Made by a program: the position numbers and the translations under genes
Origin: an uncultured Helicobacter sp.
GTDB lineage: Bacteria > Campylobacterota > Campylobacteria > Campylobacterales > Helicobacteraceae
DNA length: 64,000 nucleotides
NCBI RefSeq assembly: GCF_947367035.1
Contig: NZ_CANBCA010000004.1
Coordinates: 1-64,000, forward strand
Direction of reading: 5' to 3'
The notes under the pieces: model-generated
What the model saw: the letters and a program-made list of their open reading frames with translations, nothing else
Databases searched by the model: none
Told to the model about the DNA's origin: nothing
Shown here: in pieces, positions 37,316-44,989 of the stretch
Layout: each line of letters begins with the position of its first letter
How positions within the stretch are numbered: the first letter of the stretch is position 1

Positions 37316-38251
37316 CTATCTCTCAAGATCAAACCTCTGATAAAGTTGCAGAATATATTGCTCCTCTAACATTTGAGGGTCTATTTCTATCCCTATTGCT
37401 TCATCTTTGCTTGATAAAAAGTCTTTAAGCAGAATTCCATTTGGATTTGCTAATTGCCTCCTATGCTTGACATTGGGAAAATGATAGTTGCAAAATTCAG
37501 AGCGAAAAACTTTCTCATAGGGCGAAGAGAAATTTCCCTCATAAGAATCGTAGCCTTTTGACATAAGAGATTTTTGTTCTTGTGTAGGGTTGTTTATAAT
37601 AAAACTATGATGAAATTTCCCAAAATTTTTGTTTTGCGTAACGATTCTTTCAAAAAATTTCATTCTCCCACTTCGTAACATTTTTTGGTCTCCAGCTCTT
37701 TGGTAAATTCCTCTTGTGTGGGTATTTGCTACATAAATTTGATTGTCTTTTACAAAGAAATCTATACGTGAGAGTGCTAAAACATCCCATTTATTTCTAG
37801 GCAAATAAAAACTCTTATAAAGATTCTTTGCGTCATAGAGATGATCCACATCAATCTTAATAAACCATTCACCTTTAGGAATAAAAGAGAGAACGAAATT
37901 ATAATAATTATAAAGCTTGTTTTCCTCTTTTGTTGGATTATGGATTTGCACATTATAAGGATATTTTGCAGGAATAAAACTAGGATAGGATTTGCAAAAT
38001 TCTAAGATAATCTCCTCACTTCCATCATCGCAATCATTATATCCAATCACACCTCTTTGGATTGCAGGTAAAATAGAATCCAAACTTGCCCTTAGAGTTC
38101 TTGCCTCATTTTTCACACGTATATAAGCCCAAGGGTTTAAAGGGGATTTAGGATTGCTAGAGTTTTTATCAAAGTTAAAGAATCCAAAATGTGTGCAAGG
38201 ATTGTTTGGGTTTGTTTCTATAAATTGCCCCCCCCCCCGCAGAAGTGCCAA
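37316..38251 (-). CDS. Glycosyltransferase, beta-1,4-N-acetylgalactosaminyltransferase-like, with 5' poly-G tract
   Basis: A 311-residue glycosyltransferase similar to CgtA-type GalNAc transferases of Campylobacter/Helicobacter lipooligosaccharide. The body starts [18 protein letters not shown], then [20 protein letters not shown] with a GT-A opening, and [15 protein letters not shown] as the metal-binding DxD-like site. A run of 11 G (38228-38238) lies five codons after the TTG start at 38251. AAAGG lies six bases before that TTG, and an in-frame TAA stands three codons upstream. In this state the frame is open from the TTG. A one-base change would close it or join the frame beginning LLGTSAGG, so expression is probably phase variable. 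Confidence 0.75.
   Translation of the reverse strand: MALLRGGGQFIETNPNNPCTHFGFFNFDKNSSNPKSPLNPWAYIRVKNEARTLRASLDSILPAIQRGVIGYNDCDDGSEEIILEFCKSYPSFIPAKYPYNVQIHNPTKEENKLYNYYNFVLSFIPKGEWFIKIDVDHLYDAKNLYKSFYLPRNKWDVLALSRIDFFVKDNQIYVANTHTRGIYQRAGDQKMLRSGRMKFFERIVTQNKNFGKFHHSFIINNPTQEQKSLMSKGYDSYEGNFSSPYEKVFRSEFCNYHFPNVKHRRQLANPNGILLKDFLSSKDEAIGIEIDPQMLEEQYILQLYQRFDLER
38228..38238. repeat. (C)11 tract (poly-G in coding strand) at the GalNAc-transferase 5' end
   Basis: Eleven consecutive C on the plus strand, near codon 5 of the minus-strand gene. Length is in the range where slipped-strand mispairing is frequent in Helicobacter and Campylobacter. Confidence 0.92.
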
Positions 38252-38260
38252 GCAATACCT

Positions 38261-38566
38261 TTAGTTTAAGGCTTTTTGTGATTCTACAACATAAGGCTTA
38301 GAAGTTTTAGAATCATTTGTAATTTTAATCCTCTCTTGTATTTCTAAACCTTGCTCTTTGGCAAAGTTAAGGGCTAGGAAATCCTCGTTATTAAAGGAAT
38401 GGATTAGATTGTGAATAGGTTTAGGGATAAAAGAATCTATCTTATCTCTTGTGATTGTAATACAGCGATTTTCTATCTTTTTGCGTAAGCTTTGGCGCAA
38501 AGGCTTGATAGGAATAAAGGCGCAAAGGAATTTTGCCAAGTATCTTTTAAAAGCAATAATTATCAT
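38261..38566 (-). CDS. Small basic protein of the glycan locus
   Basis: A 101-residue protein with a basic, hydrophobic N-terminus (FKRYLAKFLCAFIPIKPLR...RKK) of a type often found at one end of glycan-locus transferases in Campylobacter and Helicobacter. Beyond that I see no domain. Its TAA stop lies upstream of the poly-G tract in the same frame as the next gene, so slippage in the tract cannot fuse the two. It directly abuts the GT4 gene (one base between stop and start). It may be a remnant of a larger transferase. Function unknown. Confidence 0.55.
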   Translation of the reverse strand: MIIIAFKRYLAKFLCAFIPIKPLRQSLRKKIENRCITITRDKIDSFIPKPIHNLIHSFNNEDFLALNFAKEQGLEIQERIKITNDSKTSKPYVVESQKALN

Positions 38567-39712
38567 TTAATCCCCTGAAATTTGATTTGTATGTGGATTG
38601 CTAGATTGCAAGGAGAGTAGAAAATCGTAGAAATTTTTAGTGATTATTTTGTAATCCATTCTTTTTTGTGCATTTTTGAAAGTCGCTTGTTTTTTATCTA
38701 ATAAATGTTCTTTGGGCGTATTTAAAATTTTTTCTAGGCTTTGTGTGATGGCATTAAGGTTATTTTGCGTAAAAAACGCAGTGTATTTATCAAAGAGGCG
38801 CAAATATTCGGGTAAATCGTTTAAGAGTGGAATCACACCATTACCTGCATATTCCATTGCTTTAATCGGAGAGGAGACACTATAAAGAGGTGTGTTGGGG
38901 ATAATACCTAATCCAACATCATAAGTGCTTAACCTTGTCACAAGACTGCTAAAAGGCAAGGGTGGGTGTAGAGAGATTCTCGTATCTTTAATGGTGATTT
39001 GTCGGATTTTTTCTACTTCTTGATTGGAGCTACCACTAAAAATATCCAAACTAAACTCTCCTTTTACTTTGGAAATCGCCTCTATTATCTTTGCTAATTC
39101 TCTGTTTTCATCTATTGCGCCGATGTAAATTAACTTTAAGGGTTGGTTTATAGAAGTAATGTTGCGCATAATGGCTTCATCGTTTAAAAGCTCAAAGTCA
39201 ATCCCATTTGGTAGTGAAAAGATTGGAATATTTAACTTGTGGAGAGATTTAAAATGCAAAGTAGAGCCAACATAAGCAAGACATTTATTGAGGATTTTAT
39301 TATGTAAAAAAAACTTGATTTTATATTCTATGGTTTTGCGCCATATCGCCTTTTTATCTCTCTTAGCTTCATAAAGTCGGCGGTAATCGTGCGGAAAAGT
39401 TTCCCAAAAAATCACTTGTTTGTGGAAAGGTAAAATTTGTTTTGCGATTCCATAAAAGTTGCGCACGATGATGAAGTTATAGTCTAGTAAATTTCCTCCA
39501 AGATTCATAAAATTTTGGATAAATTTTCTGTGCTTCGTAGAATAGGGCAAGATAAAACGATTATTTTCAAAGCAAGGCTTGTATGCTTTGGAATCCTTGG
39601 TAAAATAGACGCAATGCACCTCTGCATATTCTAAAAGATATTTTTCAAAGACACCTTTTATAGATGTTTCTTCCTCGTTGTAGGTTTTATCGGTAATGCA
39701 GAGAATACGCAT
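38567..39712 (-). CDS. Glycosyltransferase family 4 (GT-B fold)
   Basis: A 381-residue GT-B transferase. FSLPNGIDFELL near the middle, KLIYIGAIDENRELAKIIEAI and the C-terminal PIKAMEYAGNGVIPLLNDLPEY (family E-x7-E region, here in part) identify GT4. It would use a nucleotide sugar to extend a surface glycan in the cytoplasm. It abuts the GT2 gene upstream and the small basic protein downstream. No poly-G tract lies in this gene. Donor and acceptor cannot be named. Confidence 0.82.
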   Translation of the reverse strand: MRILCITDKTYNEEETSIKGVFEKYLLEYAEVHCVYFTKDSKAYKPCFENNRFILPYSTKHRKFIQNFMNLGGNLLDYNFIIVRNFYGIAKQILPFHKQVIFWETFPHDYRRLYEAKRDKKAIWRKTIEYKIKFFLHNKILNKCLAYVGSTLHFKSLHKLNIPIFSLPNGIDFELLNDEAIMRNITSINQPLKLIYIGAIDENRELAKIIEAISKVKGEFSLDIFSGSSNQEVEKIRQITIKDTRISLHPPLPFSSLVTRLSTYDVGLGIIPNTPLYSVSSPIKAMEYAGNGVIPLLNDLPEYLRLFDKYTAFFTQNNLNAITQSLEKILNTPKEHLLDKKQATFKNAQKRMDYKIITKNFYDFLLSLQSSNPHTNQISGD

Positions 39713-40726
39713 TTATTTCCTTGTAAATTTAGATTTTAAATATCGTTTCATTCTCTTTGGGAATCCATAAAGTCTAGGAAAGTAGATAGAAAATCTCCTT
39801 TTTATACTCAAAAAATGAGCATAAGGCAACAGATTTTCTTTAGAGATTCCTAAATCCTTAGAATAGCCAAAAATTTTTATCCACTCCATAATCAACATAA
39901 GAAATACAGATATTTGCTCTTTGATATGGTTTTGAATAATGGGGGAATCATAGCAAGTTAAGAGATTATTGTAATGCTGAATGATTGTATAATAACTAGT
40001 TATTTTTTTCTTTATATAGGCAAATGATATTGGTTGATTGGTTATTGAAGGGATTCCTATACGATAATTATAAAAAGGTTTAGAGTTTATATAGATGGTT
40101 TGAGACTTTGGAATTATTTCTAGTAGATAAGGATTGTCTTCGTGTATAATGTTTGGTATAAATATTGCTTTGGAGGTAAAGATAAAATTTGCCTTAAAAA
40201 CAAAGTTTTGAATTGTATGTAAATTTCTCTTTCCTAAAGCTTCTATCAAATAAGGAGGTGGGACAATAGTTTCCCAAATAGATTTATCTCTTAAATAATA
40301 ATTCTCTACTAAGGTTTTTTGTTGATTCAGATTTACTTTAAAGATAGAATCGCTCATTATAACATCTATTGAATTTAGAGAGATGATATTGACAAAGGTT
40401 TGCAACGCATCTTTCTCCCAATAATCATCAGAATCCAAAAACAAAACATAAGAGTTATCTCCTAGCCCTTGCCATTTTTGTTTAGCCGCCTTTAGCCCTA
40501 AATTTCTTGCTTCGGATAGTCCGTGATTCTCTTGCGAAATGAGCGTAAATCTTGTATCTTTACTTGTATATTCTTGTGCGATTTTTCCACTAGAATCTGT
40601 GCTGCCGTCATTAACTAAAATTGCTTCAAAGTTGGAATAGGTTTGATTTAAGACGGAATCTAGACATTGAGTCAAATAGGATTCTACATTATAAATAGGG
40701 AGAATAATATAGAATTTAGTTTGCAT
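39713..40726 (-). CDS. Glycosyltransferase family 2 (GT-A fold)
   Basis: A 337-residue family 2 transferase. The N-terminus FYIILPIYNVESYLTQCLDS, ILVNDGSTDSS and VLFLDSDDYWEKDAL, with a DxD-like Asp cluster, are textbook GT2. The C-terminal half is less conserved and ends in a basic segment that may sit on the membrane. It overlaps the capsule-type gene upstream by 11 bases and abuts the GT4 gene, so the three are one transcript. Confidence 0.87.
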   Translation of the reverse strand: MQTKFYIILPIYNVESYLTQCLDSVLNQTYSNFEAILVNDGSTDSSGKIAQEYTSKDTRFTLISQENHGLSEARNLGLKAAKQKWQGLGDNSYVLFLDSDDYWEKDALQTFVNIISLNSIDVIMSDSIFKVNLNQQKTLVENYYLRDKSIWETIVPPPYLIEALGKRNLHTIQNFVFKANFIFTSKAIFIPNIIHEDNPYLLEIIPKSQTIYINSKPFYNYRIGIPSITNQPISFAYIKKKITSYYTIIQHYNNLLTCYDSPIIQNHIKEQISVFLMLIMEWIKIFGYSKDLGISKENLLPYAHFLSIKRRFSIYFPRLYGFPKRMKRYLKSKFTRK

Positions 40727-42134
40727 TTTTGCTCCTAATTAAATTTTGAATTACATCTTTCATTTTTTCATTATAAGCAGTGTCGCTGCTTAAGAGAGTA
40801 AAGTTTGAGACTATCTCGCTAAAATCTGAATAAATAGGAGTTGCCCCCCCCCCCTCAATTTTTGTTATTGCTTCTTGAAGTGAATCTTTGGAAGTAATTT
40901 TAAAGGATTCTTTCAATAATTCTAAAAACAATACATTTTCTCCAAATATTATAATGGGTTTTTTGTGCAATGCAACTGCTTCTAATAAAGCAGAGCCACA
41001 GATTGAAGCCACGGCTTTTGCATTTTTTATTAATGTGTTGCTTGGGGTATTAATATCTATTAAAGTGGTATTTGGGAGTGAGAGTATTTGTTGATAAGAC
41101 TTTGGACTTCTAAACTCGTGAATATTTTTCAAAAAATAATCATATCTATCGTAACAAAAAAATTGACTCGGATGTTCTTTGATATATAGTTTCCAGCCTT
41201 TTGGTAAGCATTCAGATAACCATTGAATAATTGAGAGTTGTGAATTTAAAGTTGTTGTCGCCATAATGCTAGCTTCTGGCTCTTGATGTAGCGAATAGTA
41301 AATATAGTTTTCTTCTGAAGGTTGGAGAGATATTTTGTCGTATAGTCTTTTAAGATCTTTTACATATAGACTAGCCGCAAATATCTCGTGCTTCTCTAGT
41401 AATGGCTGTTTAACAAAAGCCCTTTTGTATTTTTTGTAAGGAGACCTGAAAAGATTAGTAATCAAATACGGAAAAGTTCGGACTTGGCTTTTAAAAAAGA
41501 ATTTATATGGATTTGAAAAACCAATTTTTTTTCTTTTGAATAAGTTTTTTTGATAATATTCTTGTAACCCATCTATAAAAGCATATATGTGATGATGCGT
41601 TGGGCTATTGTTGAGTTTAATAAAATCTTTTGAGTTAAGTAGTATAACTTGTGTAATAGAAGTGTTGCCATATCCTAAAGGATTATTGATATTAAAAGTA
41701 GGAATATTTTTGGAAATTCCAATATCAACAGGAATGCAATCATAAGGCATTGAGTGATTTTGCCCTACTAAAAAACAAGCGTCTATTGCGTGAGATTCAA
41801 AAATTTCTAGCCAATAGGAAAGAGCAATAAAATATTTTTGCTGGATAATTCCCATATCTGTGAATTGTCTTTGTAGTCCGTGTTCAATTTTTAATTGAGT
41901 TGCCCTATATTTTTCTATGTGTGCATAGGTTAAATTATAATTGTTTTTGTAGTTGTTCTCAAAACCTTGCCTTGTCGTAAAAGATAGATAATGTTTGCAA
42001 TGATTTCCATATTTGGCTTTTACTACTTCAATGTCTCTAGCAACTAAGCAAATGATATCGTATTGCTCTAAAGGAAAGTATTTATCAATAGAATTGCCAA
42101 TGTGATTAATGATTATGCAACGAGGTTTTGACAT
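40716..42134 (-). CDS. Capsule-biosynthesis-type glycan protein with 3' poly-G tract
   Basis: A 472-residue protein. Its C-terminal half resembles the capsule polysaccharide synthesis family (KpsS/KpsC-like), with LYIKEHPSQFF, IDINTPSNTLI, SICGSALLEAVALHKKPIIIFGE. The N-terminal half is not recognised. A run of 11 G (40844-40854) falls near codon 430, in the sequence IEGGGATPI. In this state the frame stays open to a stop 43 codons later; slippage would replace the C-terminal tail. Because the break is close to the end, effects may be graded and not all-or-none. Role in glycan transfer is inferred. Confidence 0.68.
   Translation of the reverse strand: MSKPRCIIINHIGNSIDKYFPLEQYDIICLVARDIEVVKAKYGNHCKHYLSFTTRQGFENNYKNNYNLTYAHIEKYRATQLKIEHGLQRQFTDMGIIQQKYFIALSYWLEIFESHAIDACFLVGQNHSMPYDCIPVDIGISKNIPTFNINNPLGYGNTSITQVILLNSKDFIKLNNSPTHHHIYAFIDGLQEYYQKNLFKRKKIGFSNPYKFFFKSQVRTFPYLITNLFRSPYKKYKRAFVKQPLLEKHEIFAASLYVKDLKRLYDKISLQPSEENYIYYSLHQEPEASIMATTTLNSQLSIIQWLSECLPKGWKLYIKEHPSQFFCYDRYDYFLKNIHEFRSPKSYQQILSLPNTTLIDINTPSNTLIKNAKAVASICGSALLEAVALHKKPIIIFGENVLFLELLKESFKITSKDSLQEAITKIEGGGATPIYSDFSEIVSNFTLLSSDTAYNEKMKDVIQNLIRSKNAN
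40844..40854. repeat. (C)11 tract in the capsule-type gene
   Basis: Eleven C on the plus strand, close to the 3' end of the minus-strand gene. It codes for the triple glycine in IEGGGAT and is in frame here. Confidence 0.92.
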
Positions 42135-42137
42135 TTT

Positions 42138-42974
42138 TTATTGTAGCAAGTATTTTTCTTTGAAATATTGATAAATACTATTTGGATAAGTAGCATTTTT
42201 GTCAAGTTGTAAGTCAAACCATTTTGCATTCCAAAGATGATATATATATATATTAGTATTTATATTGATTTGTGGTTGCGGAATAATGAAGTTTTTAACA
42301 TCAAAATAATTAATATCGCAAAAATAATGTGGAGATGCAACAAAAGCCCTTAATTCCTCGTGTTGTTTAATAAAATTATCTAAAAATTTTGGACCAATGA
42401 TGCCCCATTGCACTTTATTTGTGAAATTAAACTTTAGAATATTTTTTAATTTTATTTTGCTTCTATTGTTTTTATTGATAATAGTTTTTTGTGCTTCTGA
42501 AATTATCTCTAATAACATAGGAGAATCTTTGGGGGCTTTTATGACACAAGTTGTAATTATAGAAGAACCCTCTTTATTTCTCTCACTTGCAAAAACAAAT
42601 GGTGTGGCTAGCGATTCTAGGTTTTGGACACAAATTGTGTCAGTATCCACCCACCACCCACCCATTTTATAGAGAATATGGTATCTAAAATAATCACTAA
42701 AAGCCGCGATTCCAACATTGCCTCTATCATCAAAAAATATTTTATCTTGCGTAAGTATTTCGTTCGCATCTTTAATAAAAAAATTAGAAAAATTCTTATG
42801 GTATTTTAGCTTTTCTTTGAGGTGCAACATAGACGCATCTTGTGGAGTATAAGTATAAAGCACAAAAGAATGATTGCAAGAGAGATAAGAGGCAATACAT
42901 AAAACTTCCATTGTAGTAATAGCATTTTTGTTTGTATTTTTACTATACCAAAAGCTATGAATCGTATTGGACAT
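42138..42974 (-). CDS. GT32-type glycosyltransferase with DxD motif
   Basis: A 278-residue transferase of the glycosyltransferase sugar-binding DXD family. IHSFWYSKN opens the protein, and the catalytic region YHILYKMGGWWVDTDTICV carries the G-G-x-W-x-D-x-D motif (positions about 92-110). Such enzymes transfer galactose or related sugars to LPS or capsule. It is the first minus-strand gene in this part of the locus, with a divergent methyltransferase upstream. Three bases separate it from the capsule-type gene. Confidence 0.82.
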   Translation of the reverse strand: MSNTIHSFWYSKNTNKNAITTMEVLCIASYLSCNHSFVLYTYTPQDASMLHLKEKLKYHKNFSNFFIKDANEILTQDKIFFDDRGNVGIAAFSDYFRYHILYKMGGWWVDTDTICVQNLESLATPFVFASERNKEGSSIITTCVIKAPKDSPMLLEIISEAQKTIINKNNRSKIKLKNILKFNFTNKVQWGIIGPKFLDNFIKQHEELRAFVASPHYFCDINYFDVKNFIIPQPQININTNIYIYHLWNAKWFDLQLDKNATYPNSIYQYFKEKYLLQ

Positions 42975-43046
42975 ATTTTAAAAATCCTTATTTTTCGGTA
43001 TTATAGCATTAATAAAATAATTTTTATTTTAAAAATAGGAGCGAGA

Positions 43047-43859
43047 ATGGGCAACAATAGTTATGATGAGGATTTTTATCGTTCTCAAATGCAAGAAAGT
43101 TACAATTCAGCTAAAGAGGTAATCTCTTATATGAGCGGGGGGGGGGGCTTATTTACTGATATAGAGAGTATTATAGATGTTGGCTGTGGTGTTGGGACTT
43201 GGCTTAAGGCTTGGACTGATGCTAAACCAAATTTAAAATATTTTGGTATTGATGGTAATGGTGTAGAAGAGAGTTTATTTTATATTGCTAAAGATTATTA
43301 TAAGCAAGCAGATTTGACAGCGGATGCTGATGATATTTTTAGGAATGTAATGCAAAATATACCAGAATCTGATAAGAAGCCATTTGATTTAGCAGAAAGT
43401 TTAGAAGTTGCAGAACATTTAGAAAAGCAATATGCAGAAAATTTTATTAAACTCTTGACAATGTTTTCAGATATTGTATTGTTTTCTGCAGCGATTCCTC
43501 ATCAAGGGGGAACAGAACATATTAATGAACAGCCACCAAAATATTGGGCAGATTTGTTTGCAAAATTGGATTATGTATGCTTTGATATTTTGCGTAAAAA
43601 AATTTGGAATAATGAAAAAATAGGCTTTTGGTATAGACAGAATCTATTATTATTTGTCCATAAAAGCAAAACCTACTTATTTGAAGGAAAAGGGTTTAGA
43701 GCTGAAGAGCCATTATATATTGTAAGGGCGGAGTATGTAGAATATTATTTTAAATGTTGGCAAGATAAGTGTAAAGAAAATCCAATAAGAATTTATTGGC
43801 GACATCCTACACAATTTTTCCGACATTTATGTGCATTTATTAGAGGTAAAGATATTTGA
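43047..43859 (+). CDS. SAM-dependent methyltransferase with internal poly-G tract
   Basis: A 270-residue class I methyltransferase. Motif I is IDVGCGVGTWLKAW, and FDLAESLEVAEHLE resembles the post-motif of glycan and small-molecule methyltransferases. I place the start at 43047, where AATAGGAGCGAG precedes the ATG; an in-frame opening further upstream would overlap the divergent transferase gene. A run of 11 G (43137-43147) falls about codon 31, before motif I, in MSGGGGLF. It is in frame here, so the gene is ON; slippage would abolish the enzyme. It is the only plus-strand gene in the locus. It may O-methylate a surface sugar. Confidence 0.8.
   Translation: MGNNSYDEDFYRSQMQESYNSAKEVISYMSGGGGLFTDIESIIDVGCGVGTWLKAWTDAKPNLKYFGIDGNGVEESLFYIAKDYYKQADLTADADDIFRNVMQNIPESDKKPFDLAESLEVAEHLEKQYAENFIKLLTMFSDIVLFSAAIPHQGGTEHINEQPPKYWADLFAKLDYVCFDILRKKIWNNEKIGFWYRQNLLLFVHKSKTYLFEGKGFRAEEPLYIVRAEYVEYYFKCWQDKCKENPIRIYWRHPTQFFRHLCAFIRGKDI
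43137..43147. repeat. (G)11 tract in the methyltransferase gene
   Basis: Eleven G on the plus strand, encoding four glycines after MS. It is upstream of the catalytic domain, so loss of frame would give a truncated product of little use. Confidence 0.92.
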
Positions 43860-43870
43860 CTAAATCTAAT

Positions 43871-44986
43871 TTAAGAAAATATTTTCTGCTCCATATTCTT
43901 TGATGTAGTTTTTAAGATTTTGTATTTTTTATTCTCATTTATGCTTAATTTTTTTATTAATGTTTCCAACGATTCAAAAATTTGATGAGGAGTAATAAAC
44001 TCGGGGGATTCTTGTTGGATTTCTATGTGGATTTCTCTATCCTGCAAGATTCCACTTCCTGCAGGAGAAGCACCGCCTAGAAATAAGGCAATACTTGGAA
44101 TCCCAAGCGCACCGCACAAATGCATAGGACCTGTATCGCCTGTAATAAAACAATGGAGACTTTTTAAAAAATAGGGAAGTTCATCAAGGCTGTATTTTCC
44201 GCAATGATTATGGATTCTTTTATGCAAATCTTTTGGAATGAATGAGTAAATTTGGTCGGAATATTCCCTTTCTGATAATGTTCCTGATAAAAATATTGTT
44301 GCTGTCGCGTGAGATTCTAAAATCATCGTGGCTAACTTGGCGAAATTTTCTATTCCCCATTCTCTGCGTTCTTTGCTAGTGCGCATTTGGAATCCTATAT
44401 CCCCCCCCCTCATATTTACGCTAAATGCGTGATATTTGGCTGGGAGTTTCATTTGGATATTGTCATAATTTTCAAGGGTAATGTATGAAAGGCTCTGCAA
44501 TCTCGCTGGAATAAAATGCGCATACAATGGCAGTTTCGTAGAGAGTAATTGCTCCTTATCGTTATTCCTTGAAGTCTTTAAAATATATTTTGCCCCACTT
44601 AAAATAGCCGATGGAATATCCATAGGACCATTGCTGTGAAACATTAATACCAAATCAGGCTTTAAACGTCGCATTTTTAATATGTCGCTAATAAAACTTT
44701 TGTATCCTCCTTGATAAACTAAGAAATCATCAACATATTCGTAGTTTTGAAAAAGCGGATAGATGGTTTTAGAGATAAAAAGAGTGATTTTTGCGCTTGG
44801 AAAAGCTCGTCTTGTTTGCACTATTGCAGGTGTGCTCATCATTGTATCGCCTAAAGCGGTGTTTGAAAATAAGAGGATATGTTTTATGTTTTGCAGTTTG
44901 GTAGGTTGAGGAAGTTTGTGGATTGGGTATTTGGATAAATAAAATCTCACAAACAGATAGACGAAAAAGGTAATAATTTTTTTCAA
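43871..44986 (-). CDS. Glycosyltransferase family 9 (heptosyltransferase-like) with poly-G tract
   Basis: A 371-residue family 9 transferase. ILLFSNTALGDTMMSTPAI is the N-terminal GT9 motif, RREWGIENFAKLA matches the central region, and HCGKYSLDELPYFL...FITGDTGPMHLCGALGIP is the C-terminal nucleotide-sugar site (in parts). It resembles inner-core heptosyltransferases and related enzymes. A run of nine G (44401-44409) encodes RGGD between the two domains and is in frame here. The gene starts three bases after rny, so it may be read from the rny promoter. It ends just short of the convergent methyltransferase gene. Confidence 0.82.
   Translation of the reverse strand: MKKIITFFVYLFVRFYLSKYPIHKLPQPTKLQNIKHILLFSNTALGDTMMSTPAIVQTRRAFPSAKITLFISKTIYPLFQNYEYVDDFLVYQGGYKSFISDILKMRRLKPDLVLMFHSNGPMDIPSAILSGAKYILKTSRNNDKEQLLSTKLPLYAHFIPARLQSLSYITLENYDNIQMKLPAKYHAFSVNMRGGDIGFQMRTSKERREWGIENFAKLATMILESHATATIFLSGTLSEREYSDQIYSFIPKDLHKRIHNHCGKYSLDELPYFLKSLHCFITGDTGPMHLCGALGIPSIALFLGGASPAGSGILQDREIHIEIQQESPEFITPHQIFESLETLIKKLSINENKKYKILKTTSKNMEQKIFS
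44401..44409. repeat. (C)9 tract in the GT9 gene
   Basis: Nine C on the plus strand, coding part of MRGGDIGFQ in the minus-strand gene. It is shorter than the other three tracts and so probably less variable. Confidence 0.9.
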
Positions 44987-44989
44987 TTT

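Noticed and set aside
38228-38566. Small basic protein and GalNAc-transferase as one gene split by slippage
   Set aside because: The TAA that ends the small protein lies upstream of the poly-G tract, so a change in tract length cannot join them.
42238-42252. TATATATATA run as a possible dinucleotide switch
   Set aside because: It is short, at the 3' part of a coding region and codes a plausible ordinary sequence, so there is no reason to call it a switch.
42957-43046. Upstream extension of the methyltransferase frame from 42957
   Set aside because: It overlaps the start of the divergent transferase gene and codes a non-family sequence; the ATG at 43047 has a clear ribosome-binding site.
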